A stretch of DNA of 64,000 nt from Inquilinus sp042743185 (GTDB taxonomy: Bacteria; Pseudomonadota; Alphaproteobacteria; DSM-16000; Inquilinaceae), in the NCBI RefSeq assembly GCF_042743185.1, contig NZ_JBHYMS010000039.1:10025-74024 (forward strand), read 5' to 3'. This document shows positions 35,293 to 44,129 of the stretch, in pieces. Position 1 is the first letter of the stretch. Every line of letters begins with the position of its first letter. Position numbers and translations under genes: made by a program. The notes beneath the pieces are model-generated. The model was not told the origin of the DNA. It was given only the letters and a program-made list of their open reading frames with translations, and searched no databases.

Positions 35293-36399
35293 TCAGGAGC
35301 CGGCGAGCGCGGCCTTCCACCTGTTCAGGAAGTCGACGCGGTTCTGCGGCTTCATGAATTCGAGAAGCCCTTCGTCGAGCCCAATCGGCTTCAGGTTGCC
35401 GCCCACGCGCTCGTTCAGCGTCGCCAGGTTGAACCCCTTGTCGACATCCGTGCGAACCGAGGGCAGGCCGCTCGCGGCCAGCGCGTTCTGGCCCTCGCGC
35501 GACAGCAGGAAGTCGAGGAAAAGCTTCGCGGCGTTCGGGTGCGGTGCGTCCTTGGCGATGGTCGCGACCCGGGAGAAGGCGGCCGTGTAGTCGGTGCCGA
35601 AGGCGACGCCGAGATTAGGGCTCTGCTTGACCCAGTCGAGCGCATAGGAACCGATGATGTTGAAGGCCAGCACATTCTCGCCGGAGACGACCGTCTCCTT
35701 CATCGATCCGGAACTCGAATAGGTGCGCCCGCCGATCACGCCGAAAGCCTTGGCGAGGTCCCAAAAGGTTGTGGTGGCGCGGGCGTCGTTGGTGTGGTGC
35801 AGGAACCCAGAGCCGCTCTTCTCCGGATCGAAGCTCGCGATCCTGCCCTGCAGTTTGTCCTTGTTGTCGATCAGGAACTGGATAAGGTCGGCCCGGGTCT
35901 TCGGGACGCTGCTCTCGGCCAGCGCCTTGGTGTTGTAGATCATCCCGATCGGCTCGACCGTCGTCGAATAGAGCGTATCCTTGTACTTTGCCCAGTCCGG
36001 CAGTGATTTGGCTTCCGGCGAAGCATAGCTGTCGGTATAGCCGTCGGCCGCGAGCATCATCTGGAGATCCATGGCGGAGCTCCACACAATATCGGCTCCA
36101 ACCTGGCCCGCAGCCGCTTCCGAGATCACGCGATTATAGGTGCCGTTCGTCCCGAGATCGTTGTATTCGATCTTGATGCTGGGATATCTCGCCGTGAAGG
36201 CATCGAGCAGTGCCTGGGCCTGAGCGCCGTCGGTCGACGTGTAGATCGAAACCGCACCCTCCGACTTGGCGGCTTCGATCATCGCGCCGTAATCGGACGG
36301 ATATCCTGCCGGAACGTCCTGGGCGCGGGCGGCGCCGAAGCCGATGACCAAAGCGGCGGCGGCGCAGAGCGCCCCCTTGCGTGATGGGATGATAAACAT
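35293..36399 (-). CDS. ABC transporter periplasmic substrate-binding protein
   Basis: A 368-residue extracellular binding protein. Residues 1-26 are a signal peptide (CAAAALVIGFGAARA). The mature part follows the Fbp/AfuA-like pattern: GAVSIYTSTDGAQAQALLDA, YPSIKIEYNDLGT, ADIVWSSAMDL, PIGMIYNTKAL, and the C-terminal AKLFLDFLLSREGQNALA. It delivers ligand to the permease and ATPase encoded after it. Tyr residues for iron binding are not obvious. The start at 36399 has GGGAGG five bases upstream. A 29-bp operator-like site lies at 36481-36510 in its promoter region. Confidence 0.92.
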   Translation of the reverse strand: MFIIPSRKGALCAAAALVIGFGAARAQDVPAGYPSDYGAMIEAAKSEGAVSIYTSTDGAQAQALLDAFTARYPSIKIEYNDLGTNGTYNRVISEAAAGQVGADIVWSSAMDLQMMLAADGYTDSYASPEAKSLPDWAKYKDTLYSTTVEPIGMIYNTKALAESSVPKTRADLIQFLIDNKDKLQGRIASFDPEKSGSGFLHHTNDARATTTFWDLAKAFGVIGGRTYSSSGSMKETVVSGENVLAFNIIGSYALDWVKQSPNLGVAFGTDYTAAFSRVATIAKDAPHPNAAKLFLDFLLSREGQNALAASGLPSVRTDVDKGFNLATLNERVGGNLKPIGLDEGLLEFMKPQNRVDFLNRWKAALAGS

Positions 36400-36480
36400 C
36401 CTCTCCTCCCTTGGTGAGCCCCGCCTGTCGGCGTCGGGCTCGTTTTCTGATCGGACGACGATCGGAGGCCGTTGGCTACA

Positions 36481-36510
36481 ATCGACTTTTTAGAGATTTA
36501 AAGCCAATCG
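36481..36510. promoter_or_regulatory. 29-bp operator candidate upstream of the ABC operon
   Basis: Read on the minus strand this is ATTGGCTTT, ten bases, then AAAGTCGAT. It aligns without gaps to the sites at 37693-37722 and 38889-38917. It lies about 80-110 bases upstream of the binding-protein gene. Confidence 0.65.
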
Positions 36511-36539
36511 AGCCGTCGCCATCGACCGATGCACGGCAA

Positions 36540-37631
36540 TCACGCGGCCGACGTCGCCGGCTGCGCCTTGCGAATGGCCTTCGCGACGCGCTCTCCGAAC
36601 GCATCGGTGTTCAACGAGCCGCCAAGATCGCGGGTCCGCGAGGCCGGATCCGCCAGGATTTCGTCGACGGCGCGCTCGATCTCGGCACCGGCGGCTTCCA
36701 GGGCCGGGAGCTTGCGCTGCTCGCCCAGCCAGCTCAGCATCATCGCCGCTGAGAGGATCAGCGAGGTTGGATTGGCCCTGTTTTGGCCCTGGATGTCGGG
36801 AGCCGAGCCGTGCTGCGCCTGGGCGCAGACGAGTCCGGCCTCGGCATTGGCGTTGATCGATCCGGCAAGACCGAGGCTGCCCGACAGCTCGCTGGCCAGG
36901 TCCGACAGGATGTCGGAATAGAAATTGGTCGAGACGATCACGTCGTAGCGCGACGGATCGCGCACCAGATGCGCCGCCATCGCGTCGATGATCACGTCGT
37001 CGAGCTCGACCTCCGGGAATTCCTTGTGGACCTGGCGGACCTTCTCCAGGAAGAAGCCGTCGGTGATGATGAAGTTGTTGGCCTTGTGGACCGCCGTCAC
37101 CTTGCGACGGCGCTTCATCGCCATCACGAACGCGGCACGGGCGATGCGCTCACAGGCATGGGCGGTGAGCTTGCGGACGGACAGGGCGACGTCCGGCGTC
37201 GGCATGAATTCGCCGATCCCCTTGTACATGTTGCGGTCCGGATAGAACCCCTCCGTCGCCTCGCGCATGATCACGAGGTCCATGTTCTTGGCGCCGCGAT
37301 CGAGGAACAGACGTGACCGGGCTGGCCGCACATTGGCATAGAGATCGAGCTGCACGCGGAATCCGGCGGACACATTCCGCCCGCCCTGATCGCGCGGCGG
37401 ATAGTCCATGTGCGACTGCGGCCCGAGGATGATGCCGTCGTATCCGCGCGCCTTCTCGAGCGTCTCGTCGCGGAGCGTCGTGCCGTGCTTCTGCAGGCTG
37501 GCGAAGCCGACATCGTCGTAGTCGAAGGACAAGCCAAGACCGAAAGCTCGGTCGGCTGCCTCAAGCGCGGCGATCGTCGCCGCCGTGATCTCCGGACCGA
37601 TGCCGTCCCCGGGCAACACAATGATTCGCAT
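36540..37631 (-). CDS. isopropylmalate/tartrate-type NAD-dependent dehydrogenase
   Basis: A 363-residue member of the isocitrate/isopropylmalate/tartrate dehydrogenase family: N-terminal VLPGDGIGPEITAATIAA, the RPARSRLF loop, MREATEGFYPDRNMY, KANNFIITDGFF, the metal-binding region IIDAMAAHLVRDPSRYDVIV and AQAQHGSAPDIQGQ. These enzymes oxidise a 2- or 3-hydroxy acid and often decarboxylate it. The loop after the first strand differs from LeuB and Icd, so a tartrate- or tetronate-like substrate is possible. It is oriented like the ABC operon and lies upstream of it with its own operator-like site. Confidence 0.9.
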   Translation of the reverse strand: MRIIVLPGDGIGPEITAATIAALEAADRAFGLGLSFDYDDVGFASLQKHGTTLRDETLEKARGYDGIILGPQSHMDYPPRDQGGRNVSAGFRVQLDLYANVRPARSRLFLDRGAKNMDLVIMREATEGFYPDRNMYKGIGEFMPTPDVALSVRKLTAHACERIARAAFVMAMKRRRKVTAVHKANNFIITDGFFLEKVRQVHKEFPEVELDDVIIDAMAAHLVRDPSRYDVIVSTNFYSDILSDLASELSGSLGLAGSINANAEAGLVCAQAQHGSAPDIQGQNRANPTSLILSAAMMLSWLGEQRKLPALEAAGAEIERAVDEILADPASRTRDLGGSLNTDAFGERVAKAIRKAQPATSAA

Positions 37632-37692
37632 ATGGTTCTCCTCCCGACGGCCGACCGCTCCCCGAGCGGGCGGCTGGATCTCATGAGAGGAG

Positions 37693-37722
37693 TATTGGCT
37701 TTTTGAACCTATAAATGCAATA
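37693..37722. promoter_or_regulatory. 29-bp operator candidate upstream of the dehydrogenase gene
   Basis: ATTGGCTTT, ten bases, then AAATGCAAT. The two halves are near reverse complements. It lies between the dehydrogenase start and the end of the second GntR gene and aligns gaplessly with the other two sites. Confidence 0.7.
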
Positions 37723-37732
37723 GGCTAATTTC

Positions 37733-38656
37733 CTAGTCGCCGGCGGCGACCGGTTCCAAGGCGGAGGCGAGGACCACTGGGGACTTCCGGGCGAGCGCAC
37801 CGCCCAGATGCCGCCGCATCAGATAGGACGCCTCGACCACGTCGCCCTGCTCCAACCGCTCCAGTATCTCGAGGTGCTCGCCGCACTGCACCCGCAGGCG
37901 CTGGCGATCGACCCGCGCCCGGTATTCCAGCAGCCGGCGCATCCGGTTCGCCTGCACCAGCGCGCGATGGAAGAACGGGTTGCCGGACAGCTTTATGATC
38001 TCCTCGTGGAACAGGGAGCCATTGTGCAGGAGACGCTCCGCCGGCAAGGTCGCGATGTCCGAGGCCAGCATGCTTTCCTGGATCCTGCGCTGCTCCGCCA
38101 GCACCTGCCGGTCGATCCGGAAGGTGGGTTCGAGCATTGCGGCCGGCTCGATCAGCATGCGGAAGCGGTAGATCTGCTCGAACGCCTCCGGCGTCTTCGC
38201 GACAGGAAGGAATCGCCAGCCGTAACCGGGCTTTCGCTCCGCCCATCCCTCGCGCACAGCGCGCATGAGGAGGTCAGTGAGCTGCGTCTTGGTCAGGCGG
38301 TATCGGTCACGCAGGAACTGCTCGGTCACCTCGGCCTGGATCCGGTCCGCCAGCCAGTCATCCGCGAGCCGCTGGTATTCATCCGCCTCGTCGGGCAATT
38401 CGACCCTGTCGTCCGTTTCGCCTGAGGCATCCGGCAGCGGCCGGACGAAGAAGCCGCGGTTGGTTTGTTGCTCGAGGACCAGTTGATCGGCGAGAACCTG
38501 CATGGCCTCACGCACCGGCGACCGCGACACGCCGAACTGGTCGGCCAGGCGTTGGGTGCTGAGATGGTCGCCGACCGAGATGCGGCCGCTGCGAATCAGT
38601 TCCCGGATTTCGCCGGCGATGCGGAGGGCAAGAGGGCTGGAGGGCATGTCGGACAC
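37733..38656 (-). CDS. second GntR-family regulator with two winged-helix domains
   Basis: A 307-residue paralogue of the regulator at 26151-27041 with the same layout. Residues 10-72 are the GntR winged helix (STQRLADQFGVSRSPVREAM then NRGFFVRPL). The linker is acidic. Residues 105-150 form a second winged-helix-like unit (FLRDRYRLTKTQLTDLLMRA, then EGWAERKPGYGWRFLPV), and the FCD-like effector domain follows. A GTG at 38656 opens the frame; ATG at 38647 is equally possible. Three 29-bp sites around it (upstream of the dehydrogenase, the ABC operon and the carrier) are its probable targets. Confidence 0.9.
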   Translation of the reverse strand: MSDMPSSPLALRIAGEIRELIRSGRISVGDHLSTQRLADQFGVSRSPVREAMQVLADQLVLEQQTNRGFFVRPLPDASGETDDRVELPDEADEYQRLADDWLADRIQAEVTEQFLRDRYRLTKTQLTDLLMRAVREGWAERKPGYGWRFLPVAKTPEAFEQIYRFRMLIEPAAMLEPTFRIDRQVLAEQRRIQESMLASDIATLPAERLLHNGSLFHEEIIKLSGNPFFHRALVQANRMRRLLEYRARVDRQRLRVQCGEHLEILERLEQGDVVEASYLMRRHLGGALARKSPVVLASALEPVAAGD

Positions 38657-38970
38657 TCATACGTTCGAAGGTCACCACGATGGCTGCGTGGCGGTCGCCG
38701 GAGCAAGCGCCTCACGCTCTCCATCCCACGCCTTCACCGCAGTGGCGATCCGATTCTGCTTTTGTTGATGCTCTAATGCAATCGGCCATCGAACCGCCTG
38801 GCACAGCCACCAACATGCCCGCCAAGGCTCAGGGAAATCAGGTGGTCACAAGCTCCCGCCATGACTGCGGAGGGCATATCATCGAAGGATTGCATTTTTG
38901 AATATATAAAGCCTATTCTGGTCACTTGAAAGCTCCGCAGAAGGCTTTGGCGAACCGAGGGAGACAGCCC
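38657..38970. other. divergent regulatory region between GntR and the carrier gene
   Basis: This 314-base gap holds no gene. It contains the third 29-bp operator-like site at 38889-38917 and an AT-rich segment suited to the carrier promoter. Confidence 0.5.
38889..38917. promoter_or_regulatory. 29-bp operator candidate upstream of the carrier gene
   Basis: On the minus strand: AATAGGCTTT, ten bases, then AAATGCAAT. It ends 53 bases before the carrier ATG. It is the third member of the set. Confidence 0.7.
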
Positions 38971-40317
38971 ATGGGTCGGGTACCGCGTTGGCTACGGCCG
39001 CTTTACGTGCAGGTTCTGATCGGGGCCGTGGCGGGCATTCTGCTCGGCCACTTCGCACCGGCTTGGGGCATGGACGCCAAGCCGCTCGGCGATCTGTTTA
39101 TCCGGCTCCTCAAGATGATGGTCGCGCCGGTCATATTCACGATCATCGTACTCGGCATCGCGCGCATGGCGGACGTCAAGGCGCTCGGCCGCGTCGGGCT
39201 GAGAACGGTCGTGTATTTCGAGATCGTCACCACCGCCGCCCTCGCGATCGGACTGGCCGTCGGCCATATCGTACAGCCGGGCGCCGGGATGAACGTGGAT
39301 CCGGCGACGCTCGACGCATCGGCGATTAGCGGCTTCGCCAAGACCGCCGCGTCCCAGTCGCTGGCCGACTTCTTCCTCCACATCGTGCCGGACACCTTCG
39401 TCGACGCCTTCGTGAAGGGCGAGATCCTGCCGGTCGTGTTCCTGGCCGTGCTCTGCGGCTGCGCGCTCGCCCATGCCGGCAGCCGCGTCCAGGCGCTGAC
39501 GGCTGTCGTCGAACAGGTCTCCGACATGCTCTACAGGATCGTCGGCTACCTCATGTATCTCGCGCCGATCGGGGCCTTCGGCGCCATGGCCTTCACGATC
39601 GGCCGATACGGCGCTGGAAGCCTGCTTCCGTACCTCAAGCTGATGGTCGCCTTCTACGCGACCTGCTTCCTGTTCGTGTTCGGCGTTCTCGGGCTGGTGT
39701 CCCGCTGGGCCGGCATCGGGATCTGGCGCCTCGTCGTCTATCTCAGGGACGAGATCGTCATCACCCTGGGCGCCGGCAGCACCGAGCCGGCGCTGCCGCG
39801 GCTGCTGCAGAAACTGGAAGCGCTCGGCTGCGACAGGAGCATCGTCGGCCTCGTCGTGCCGACCGGCTATGCCTTCAACATCGACGGGGTCTGCATCTAT
39901 CTGACGATGGCGCTGATCTTCCTGGCCCAGGCGCTCGGCATCGACCTCACCCTGGGCCAGCAGTTGGTCATTCTCCTGGTCGGCTCCTTCACCTCTAAGG
40001 GAATGAGCGGGGTTCCGGGTGGCGGCTTCGTCGCGCTGGCCGCCACTTTGAGCAGCGTCGGCACGGTCCCGGTGGCGGCCATCGCGCTGCTGCTGGGAAT
40101 CGATCGCTTCATGGGCGAGGCACGCGCCGTCACGTCGTTCATCGGCAACGCAGTCGCGGCGGTGTTCGTCGCTAAATGGGAGGGCAAGCTCGACCTCCAA
40201 AAGGCACGGGCCGTTCTTCAAGGAACCGCTTGTGATCCTGCGCTCACGCCTGAGTTGAGCCCCGGGTCGGTCGGAACACATCAGGCTCCTGCGGCGACGA
40301 CGTACGGCAACCGCTGA
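38971..40317 (+). CDS. DAACS-family dicarboxylate:cation symporter (DctA-like)
   Basis: A 448-residue carrier of the dicarboxylate/amino-acid:cation symporter family with about eight helices and two hairpins. Signatures: LFIRLLKMMVAPVIFTIIV, GAGSTEPALPRLLQKLEALG (the Ser-rich hairpin), VPTGYAFNIDGVCIYLTMAL, and SKGMSGVPGGGFVALAATL. It imports C4-dicarboxylates or acidic amino acids into the cytosol. The ATG at 38971 has GAGGGAGA upstream; a TTG at 38926 is unlikely. It is divergent from the second GntR gene and has its operator-like site. Confidence 0.93.
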   Translation: MGRVPRWLRPLYVQVLIGAVAGILLGHFAPAWGMDAKPLGDLFIRLLKMMVAPVIFTIIVLGIARMADVKALGRVGLRTVVYFEIVTTAALAIGLAVGHIVQPGAGMNVDPATLDASAISGFAKTAASQSLADFFLHIVPDTFVDAFVKGEILPVVFLAVLCGCALAHAGSRVQALTAVVEQVSDMLYRIVGYLMYLAPIGAFGAMAFTIGRYGAGSLLPYLKLMVAFYATCFLFVFGVLGLVSRWAGIGIWRLVVYLRDEIVITLGAGSTEPALPRLLQKLEALGCDRSIVGLVVPTGYAFNIDGVCIYLTMALIFLAQALGIDLTLGQQLVILLVGSFTSKGMSGVPGGGFVALAATLSSVGTVPVAAIALLLGIDRFMGEARAVTSFIGNAVAAVFVAKWEGKLDLQKARAVLQGTACDPALTPELSPGSVGTHQAPAATTYGNR

Positions 40318-40356
40318 TTGATCGGACCGAGAACGGCAGCAGCAAAGGAATCCACG

Positions 40357-40779
40357 ATGACCATCCAACAGAGACCAGTGGTTCTACGCCCCTCCGAGAT
40401 TCCAGCGCGTCAGCGCGGGGGCGGAGCCAAGACGATCCCGCTCGTCACCCGCAAGGCGGGTTCGACCAGCTTCATCAACGGCATCACGGTCTTCGACCCC
40501 GGCGCCGCCATTCCGTTGCACAAGCACAACTGCGAAGAGAGCGTGATGCTGCTCGAAGGTGACGCCGTCGCCGAGATCGACGGCGTCGAATATCCGATCC
40601 GGCCGGGTGATGTCACCTTCATCCCGGCCAACGTCCCTCACCGGTTCCGCAACGTCTCCGATAGCCGAGTGATGAAAATTCTTTGGATCTACGCCTCGCT
40701 CAATGCCACGCGCACGCTAATCGAGACCGGCGAGACGCGCACCATTGACGATGAGCACGCGGCCCGTATGGCGTCTTGA
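40357..40779 (+). CDS. cupin-domain protein
   Basis: A 140-residue single-domain cupin. Motif 1 is PLHKHNCEESVMLLEGDAVAE (His pair and Glu); motif 2 is PGDVTFIPANVPHRFRNVSD with the third His. Together they make a metal site. Small stand-alone cupins often bind or isomerise sugar acids and keto acids. The gene follows the carrier by 39 bases and is likely co-transcribed, so it probably serves the same pathway. ATG 40357 follows AAGGAATCC. Confidence 0.87.
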   Translation: MTIQQRPVVLRPSEIPARQRGGGAKTIPLVTRKAGSTSFINGITVFDPGAAIPLHKHNCEESVMLLEGDAVAEIDGVEYPIRPGDVTFIPANVPHRFRNVSDSRVMKILWIYASLNATRTLIETGETRTIDDEHAARMAS

Positions 40780-40879
40780 GTCAGCAAGCTTTGACAAGCC
40801 TGCGACGTCGTTTCTCTGAGATCCGTGGGGAGTGTGATTTCTCTCCAGGTCTTCTAGAGATATTCAGGTGTGAATTAGA

Positions 40880-41782
40880 ATGATGGCCCCGGATCTGCAA
40901 GCACTTAGATATGCCATCACGGCGGCTGAGCATTTGAGTTTTCGGCGCGCCGCCGAGGCCATGGGTATTCGCCAATCGGCAATTAGCCGGCGAGTCCGGA
41001 GACTCGAAGAGATGATCGGAACCTCTCTCTTCGAGCGGCATCCGCGGGGTCTACGGCTGACCCATGCTGGCCTGACCTTCGTCCGCGATGCACGCTATGT
41101 TCTGATGCTCCTTGAGCAGGCCGTTAGTCAGGCGGACCGCAGCGGGAGAGCAGAAGCCGGGCTGCTGACCCTCGGCTTCTTTCCTTCGCTAGTTTCAGGA
41201 AGGCTGCGCGATACGCTTGAGCAGTTCCGCCGCAATTACCCAGCAATCCTGGTAGAGACGGTTGAGGGAAGCCCCGTCGATCAACTCCAATGGTTGCGAG
41301 CTCGGCGCATCGATGCAGGTGTGCTCGCCGGCGGCTATGAAGCGTCCGACCTGGAGCGCCTCCCGTTGTGGGAGGAGCGGATTTTCGTCGCCCTTCCGCA
41401 GGGCCACCAGTTGGCCGCCGCGCTTTCGCTGGAATGGCAAGACCTCCGACGCGAGCAGTGGCTCGTCCGGGCTTTCGAGAGCGGCTCCATCGTATACAAC
41501 TTCCTGATCGGCAGGATTGCGGCAGACGGATACCTTCCTAGTACGTCAATGCACCTCACGTCGCGGGAGAATATTCTCGGCCTGGTCAGCGCCGGGTATG
41601 GCATCACCATCGTTCCGGAGACGCTGACCGCGACGCCATATCCTGGCATCGTGTTCCGTCCGATAATGGGGGACGGTGCGCTGCTGCCGATCTCGGCAGC
41701 CTGGATCGCCGCGAACGACAACCCCGCCCTGCGCCGATTCATCCGCTTGCTTCGTCAGATTCGTGCTGAACGCCAGCCGTAG
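40880..41782 (+). CDS. LysR-family transcriptional regulator
   Basis: A 300-residue LysR protein. Residues 5-65 form the N-terminal winged HTH (LQALRYAITAAEHLSFRRAA, IRQSAISRRVRRLEEMIG), and the rest is the periplasmic-binding-like effector domain (GLLTLGFFPSLVSGRLRDTL; SAGYGITIVPETL). A LysR gene facing the trb operon end is a common feature of alphaproteobacterial trb elements. It may regulate transfer or may belong to the catabolic island. It converges on DUF2274 and overlaps its end by about 44 bases. Confidence 0.9.
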   Translation: MMAPDLQALRYAITAAEHLSFRRAAEAMGIRQSAISRRVRRLEEMIGTSLFERHPRGLRLTHAGLTFVRDARYVLMLLEQAVSQADRSGRAEAGLLTLGFFPSLVSGRLRDTLEQFRRNYPAILVETVEGSPVDQLQWLRARRIDAGVLAGGYEASDLERLPLWEERIFVALPQGHQLAAALSLEWQDLRREQWLVRAFESGSIVYNFLIGRIAADGYLPSTSMHLTSRENILGLVSAGYGITIVPETLTATPYPGIVFRPIMGDGALLPISAAWIAANDNPALRRFIRLLRQIRAERQP

Positions 41783-42020
41783 TGCGCGCCGGCTCGCCGG
41801 CGGCTCGCGGCGGCCGCTTCGTCTTCGTGAACCCCCGGTCGGTGGCCATGAACCGCGCCAGCATCGGCGCGACCAGTCGGACCGGCTCGACGGTGTGCCC
41901 AGTCTCACCGCCGAGCACCTCGGCATACGCGACGAGGTCGCGATGCACCGCCGCCGGCAGCTCGATGGTGAGCTTGACCGGCCGGTCGTCCGGGATCGCC
42001 CCGAGCTTGAGTTTCGCCAT
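41739..42020 (-). CDS. DUF2274 protein of the trb operon
   Basis: A 93-residue protein: MAKLKLGAIPDDRPVKLTIE, followed by LPAAVHRDLVAYAEVLGGE. This is DUF2274, almost always next to trbI in such elements. It is a small ribbon-helix-helix-like, soluble protein of unknown role. It starts seven bases after trbI and is the last gene of the trb run. Confidence 0.88.
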   Translation of the reverse strand: MAKLKLGAIPDDRPVKLTIELPAAVHRDLVAYAEVLGGETGHTVEPVRLVAPMLARFMATDRGFTKTKRPPRAAGEPARTTAGVQHESDEASG

Positions 42021-42027
42021 GGCCTCC

Positions 42028-43173
42028 TCACTCTCTAAACGGCTCGAGCACGAGGTCGCGGCTGACCATCACCCGTATAGGGAAGCCCTGGCGGATGGTG
42101 ATGGTCGGCGGGATATCGAGGTTCCGCCGCACGACCTCCTGGCCGACGTCGTTCAACGTGTCACTGCCGGCGCGCCGTAGAGCCTGCAGGATCTCGCTTT
42201 CGTCGTCGCCGGCGCCGAGCTCCGTGCCGACGCCGAGGATCGAGGACAAGGCCGCGGCGGCGAAGAGCCGGCCCCAGTGGTGGTCGATCTCATCCTCGAG
42301 CCCGGCATGGCCTTCCGTGTCCGCGCTGGGCAGCCGCTCCAATACGATGGACCTGCCGTTCGGCAGAATGAGCCGGGTCCAGACCTGCAGCACGCTGTCC
42401 TGGCCGAAGGCGACCCGGCTGTCATAGGTGCCGACGAGCAGAGAGCCCTGAGGGATGAGGACGAACCGGCCCGTCGGGCTGTCGAACACGTCCTCCGTCA
42501 CCCGGGCGATCACTTGGCCCGGCCGGTCGGAGCGAAGGCCGGTGACCAGTGCGGCCGCGACCAGAGAGCCGGCCTGCAGCACATAGGGCGATGGTGGATC
42601 CTGCAACCGGTCCGGGCTCAGCGTCTGCCGATCGGCCGGTGCATTCAGAAACGCCTGCTCCCGATCCTGCACACTATCGAATGCGGAGGCGCTTGCAGAT
42701 ACGTCCGACGGCAACGAGCTCCCTGCCCTCGCCGGTTCACTGGCGCCCCCTCCCCGCTGGCCGGTGCCGACGAACAGCTTGCTGGTCCGGGCCGCCTCCT
42801 GCTCCTGGGCGATCCGCTGCTGCAGCGGATCGGGGCCGGGCTGCACCGGCGGGGTCACCGCCTTGCCCTGCTCCTGCGCCCGCAGGATCGGCCGGCCGAG
42901 ATCGCCAGGCAGCGGCGGCCCGAGCTGCGGCACGCCGGTGTAGTCCTTCGGCAGCGCGGCCAGACCGTCGGCGGTGGCCTTGCTGTCGGTGCTGTAGAGC
43001 TCCTGCTGCGGCTCCGCCCGGCGGCGGCTGTCGAGCGCCCAGACCAGTAGGCCGAGCACGGCGAGGCCGGCCAGGCCGGCGGCGCCGATCAGCACCTTCC
43101 GCGACAGCCGGGTCACCCGCGGCCGCTCCGGATGCAGGCGCAGTGCCGCCTTGAGCTCGGCCTCGCCGGTCAT
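42028..43173 (-). CDS. trbI: conjugal transfer protein TrbI (VirB10-like)
   Basis: A 381-residue VirB10 homologue. A single membrane helix lies at residues 27-46 (VLIGAAGLAGLAVLGLLVWA). Pro/Gln-rich periplasmic linkers fill 60-190. The C-terminal beta-barrel domain has YVLQAGSLVAAALVTGLRSD, RFVLIPQGSLLVGTYDS, and RLILPNGRSIVLERLP. It spans the envelope and forms part of the type IV secretion core with TrbG. Its ATG overlaps the trbG stop (ATGA). Confidence 0.95.
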   Translation of the reverse strand: MTGEAELKAALRLHPERPRVTRLSRKVLIGAAGLAGLAVLGLLVWALDSRRRAEPQQELYSTDSKATADGLAALPKDYTGVPQLGPPLPGDLGRPILRAQEQGKAVTPPVQPGPDPLQQRIAQEQEAARTSKLFVGTGQRGGGASEPARAGSSLPSDVSASASAFDSVQDREQAFLNAPADRQTLSPDRLQDPPSPYVLQAGSLVAAALVTGLRSDRPGQVIARVTEDVFDSPTGRFVLIPQGSLLVGTYDSRVAFGQDSVLQVWTRLILPNGRSIVLERLPSADTEGHAGLEDEIDHHWGRLFAAAALSSILGVGTELGAGDDESEILQALRRAGSDTLNDVGQEVVRRNLDIPPTITIRQGFPIRVMVSRDLVLEPFRE

Positions 43174-44129
43174 CGGGCATCGGTCCGGACGATCCGGACC
43201 ACCTGCTGGTCCTTGGCGCCGAGCCGCAGCTCGGCCGCAGCGAACAGCCGGTCGACGATGTAATAGTTCTGCCGGACCCGGTAGTTGACGAGCTGACTGT
43301 CGCCCTCGGCGCCGATCACGAAGAGCGGCGGCATCTCGCCCTGGCCGATGCCGCGCGGGAACTCGATGTAGACCTTGGCACCGTCGTCGAAGACCTGGGT
43401 GGGCTGCCAGGGCGGGTCATCGCCCTCGATCCGGTAGCGGAAGCGCAGCCGCGTGAGGTCGACGCCCGTCGCGACAGGCGCCGCCGCCTCGGCCTCGGCG
43501 TTGCGGCGGCGCAGCGCGATCAGCTCGTCCTCCGGATATTGCCAGGACACCGCGGCCATGTAGGTCGAGGGCGTCGAGCGCAGCTCGAGGAGATAGGTGC
43601 GTCGGTCGGTGTTGATGACGAGGTTGGTGACGAGGTCCGGCCGGGTCGGCTTCACCAGGATGTGGACCCGGCGCGTCTCCCCGGCCCCGCTCTCGGTGTC
43701 GCCGACGATCCAGCGCACCGTGTCGCCGGCCGCGACCGGCCCTGAGCCGGCCAGCTGCTCGCCCGGCTCGAGCGCGATGTCGGTGACCTGGCCCGGCGCG
43801 GTGTAGACCTGGTACAGGGCTCCGGCGGAGTAGGGATAGACCTGCACGGCATTGATGTAGCCATGGCGACTCGGCTGCATCCGGGCTGCGGCATTCGCCT
43901 GGCTCACCTGCTCCTTCGGGTCGGCCGGCTCCGGCGGCGCCCGCCGGGCGCCGGGCAGCGGCTTCAGCTGGCCCGGCAGCGGCAGGGGCTTCGGCAACTC
44001 GACGACCTGGACCGGCTTCGGCGGTTCGGGCAGCCGCACCGCCTCGACCGGCTCGTCGTAGCGGATCGCGGGCGGCTTGCTCGAACAGGCGGCCATCGGC
44101 AGGACGGCGAGAATCAGGAGGAGGCGCAT
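43170..44129 (-). CDS. trbG: conjugal transfer protein TrbG (VirB9-like)
   Basis: A 319-residue VirB9 homologue with a lipoprotein-like signal sequence (LLLILAVLPMAACSS). The rest includes VYPYSAGALYQVYTAPGQVT, DIALEPGEQLAG, RWIVGDTESG and LRFRYRIEGDDPPWQPTQVF. It forms the outer-membrane-side ring of the transfer channel with TrbI. The start overlaps the trbF stop (TGATG). Confidence 0.95.
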   Translation of the reverse strand: MRLLLILAVLPMAACSSKPPAIRYDEPVEAVRLPEPPKPVQVVELPKPLPLPGQLKPLPGARRAPPEPADPKEQVSQANAAARMQPSRHGYINAVQVYPYSAGALYQVYTAPGQVTDIALEPGEQLAGSGPVAAGDTVRWIVGDTESGAGETRRVHILVKPTRPDLVTNLVINTDRRTYLLELRSTPSTYMAAVSWQYPEDELIALRRRNAEAEAAAPVATGVDLTRLRFRYRIEGDDPPWQPTQVFDDGAKVYIEFPRGIGQGEMPPLFVIGAEGDSQLVNYRVRQNYYIVDRLFAAAELRLGAKDQQVVRIVRTDAR

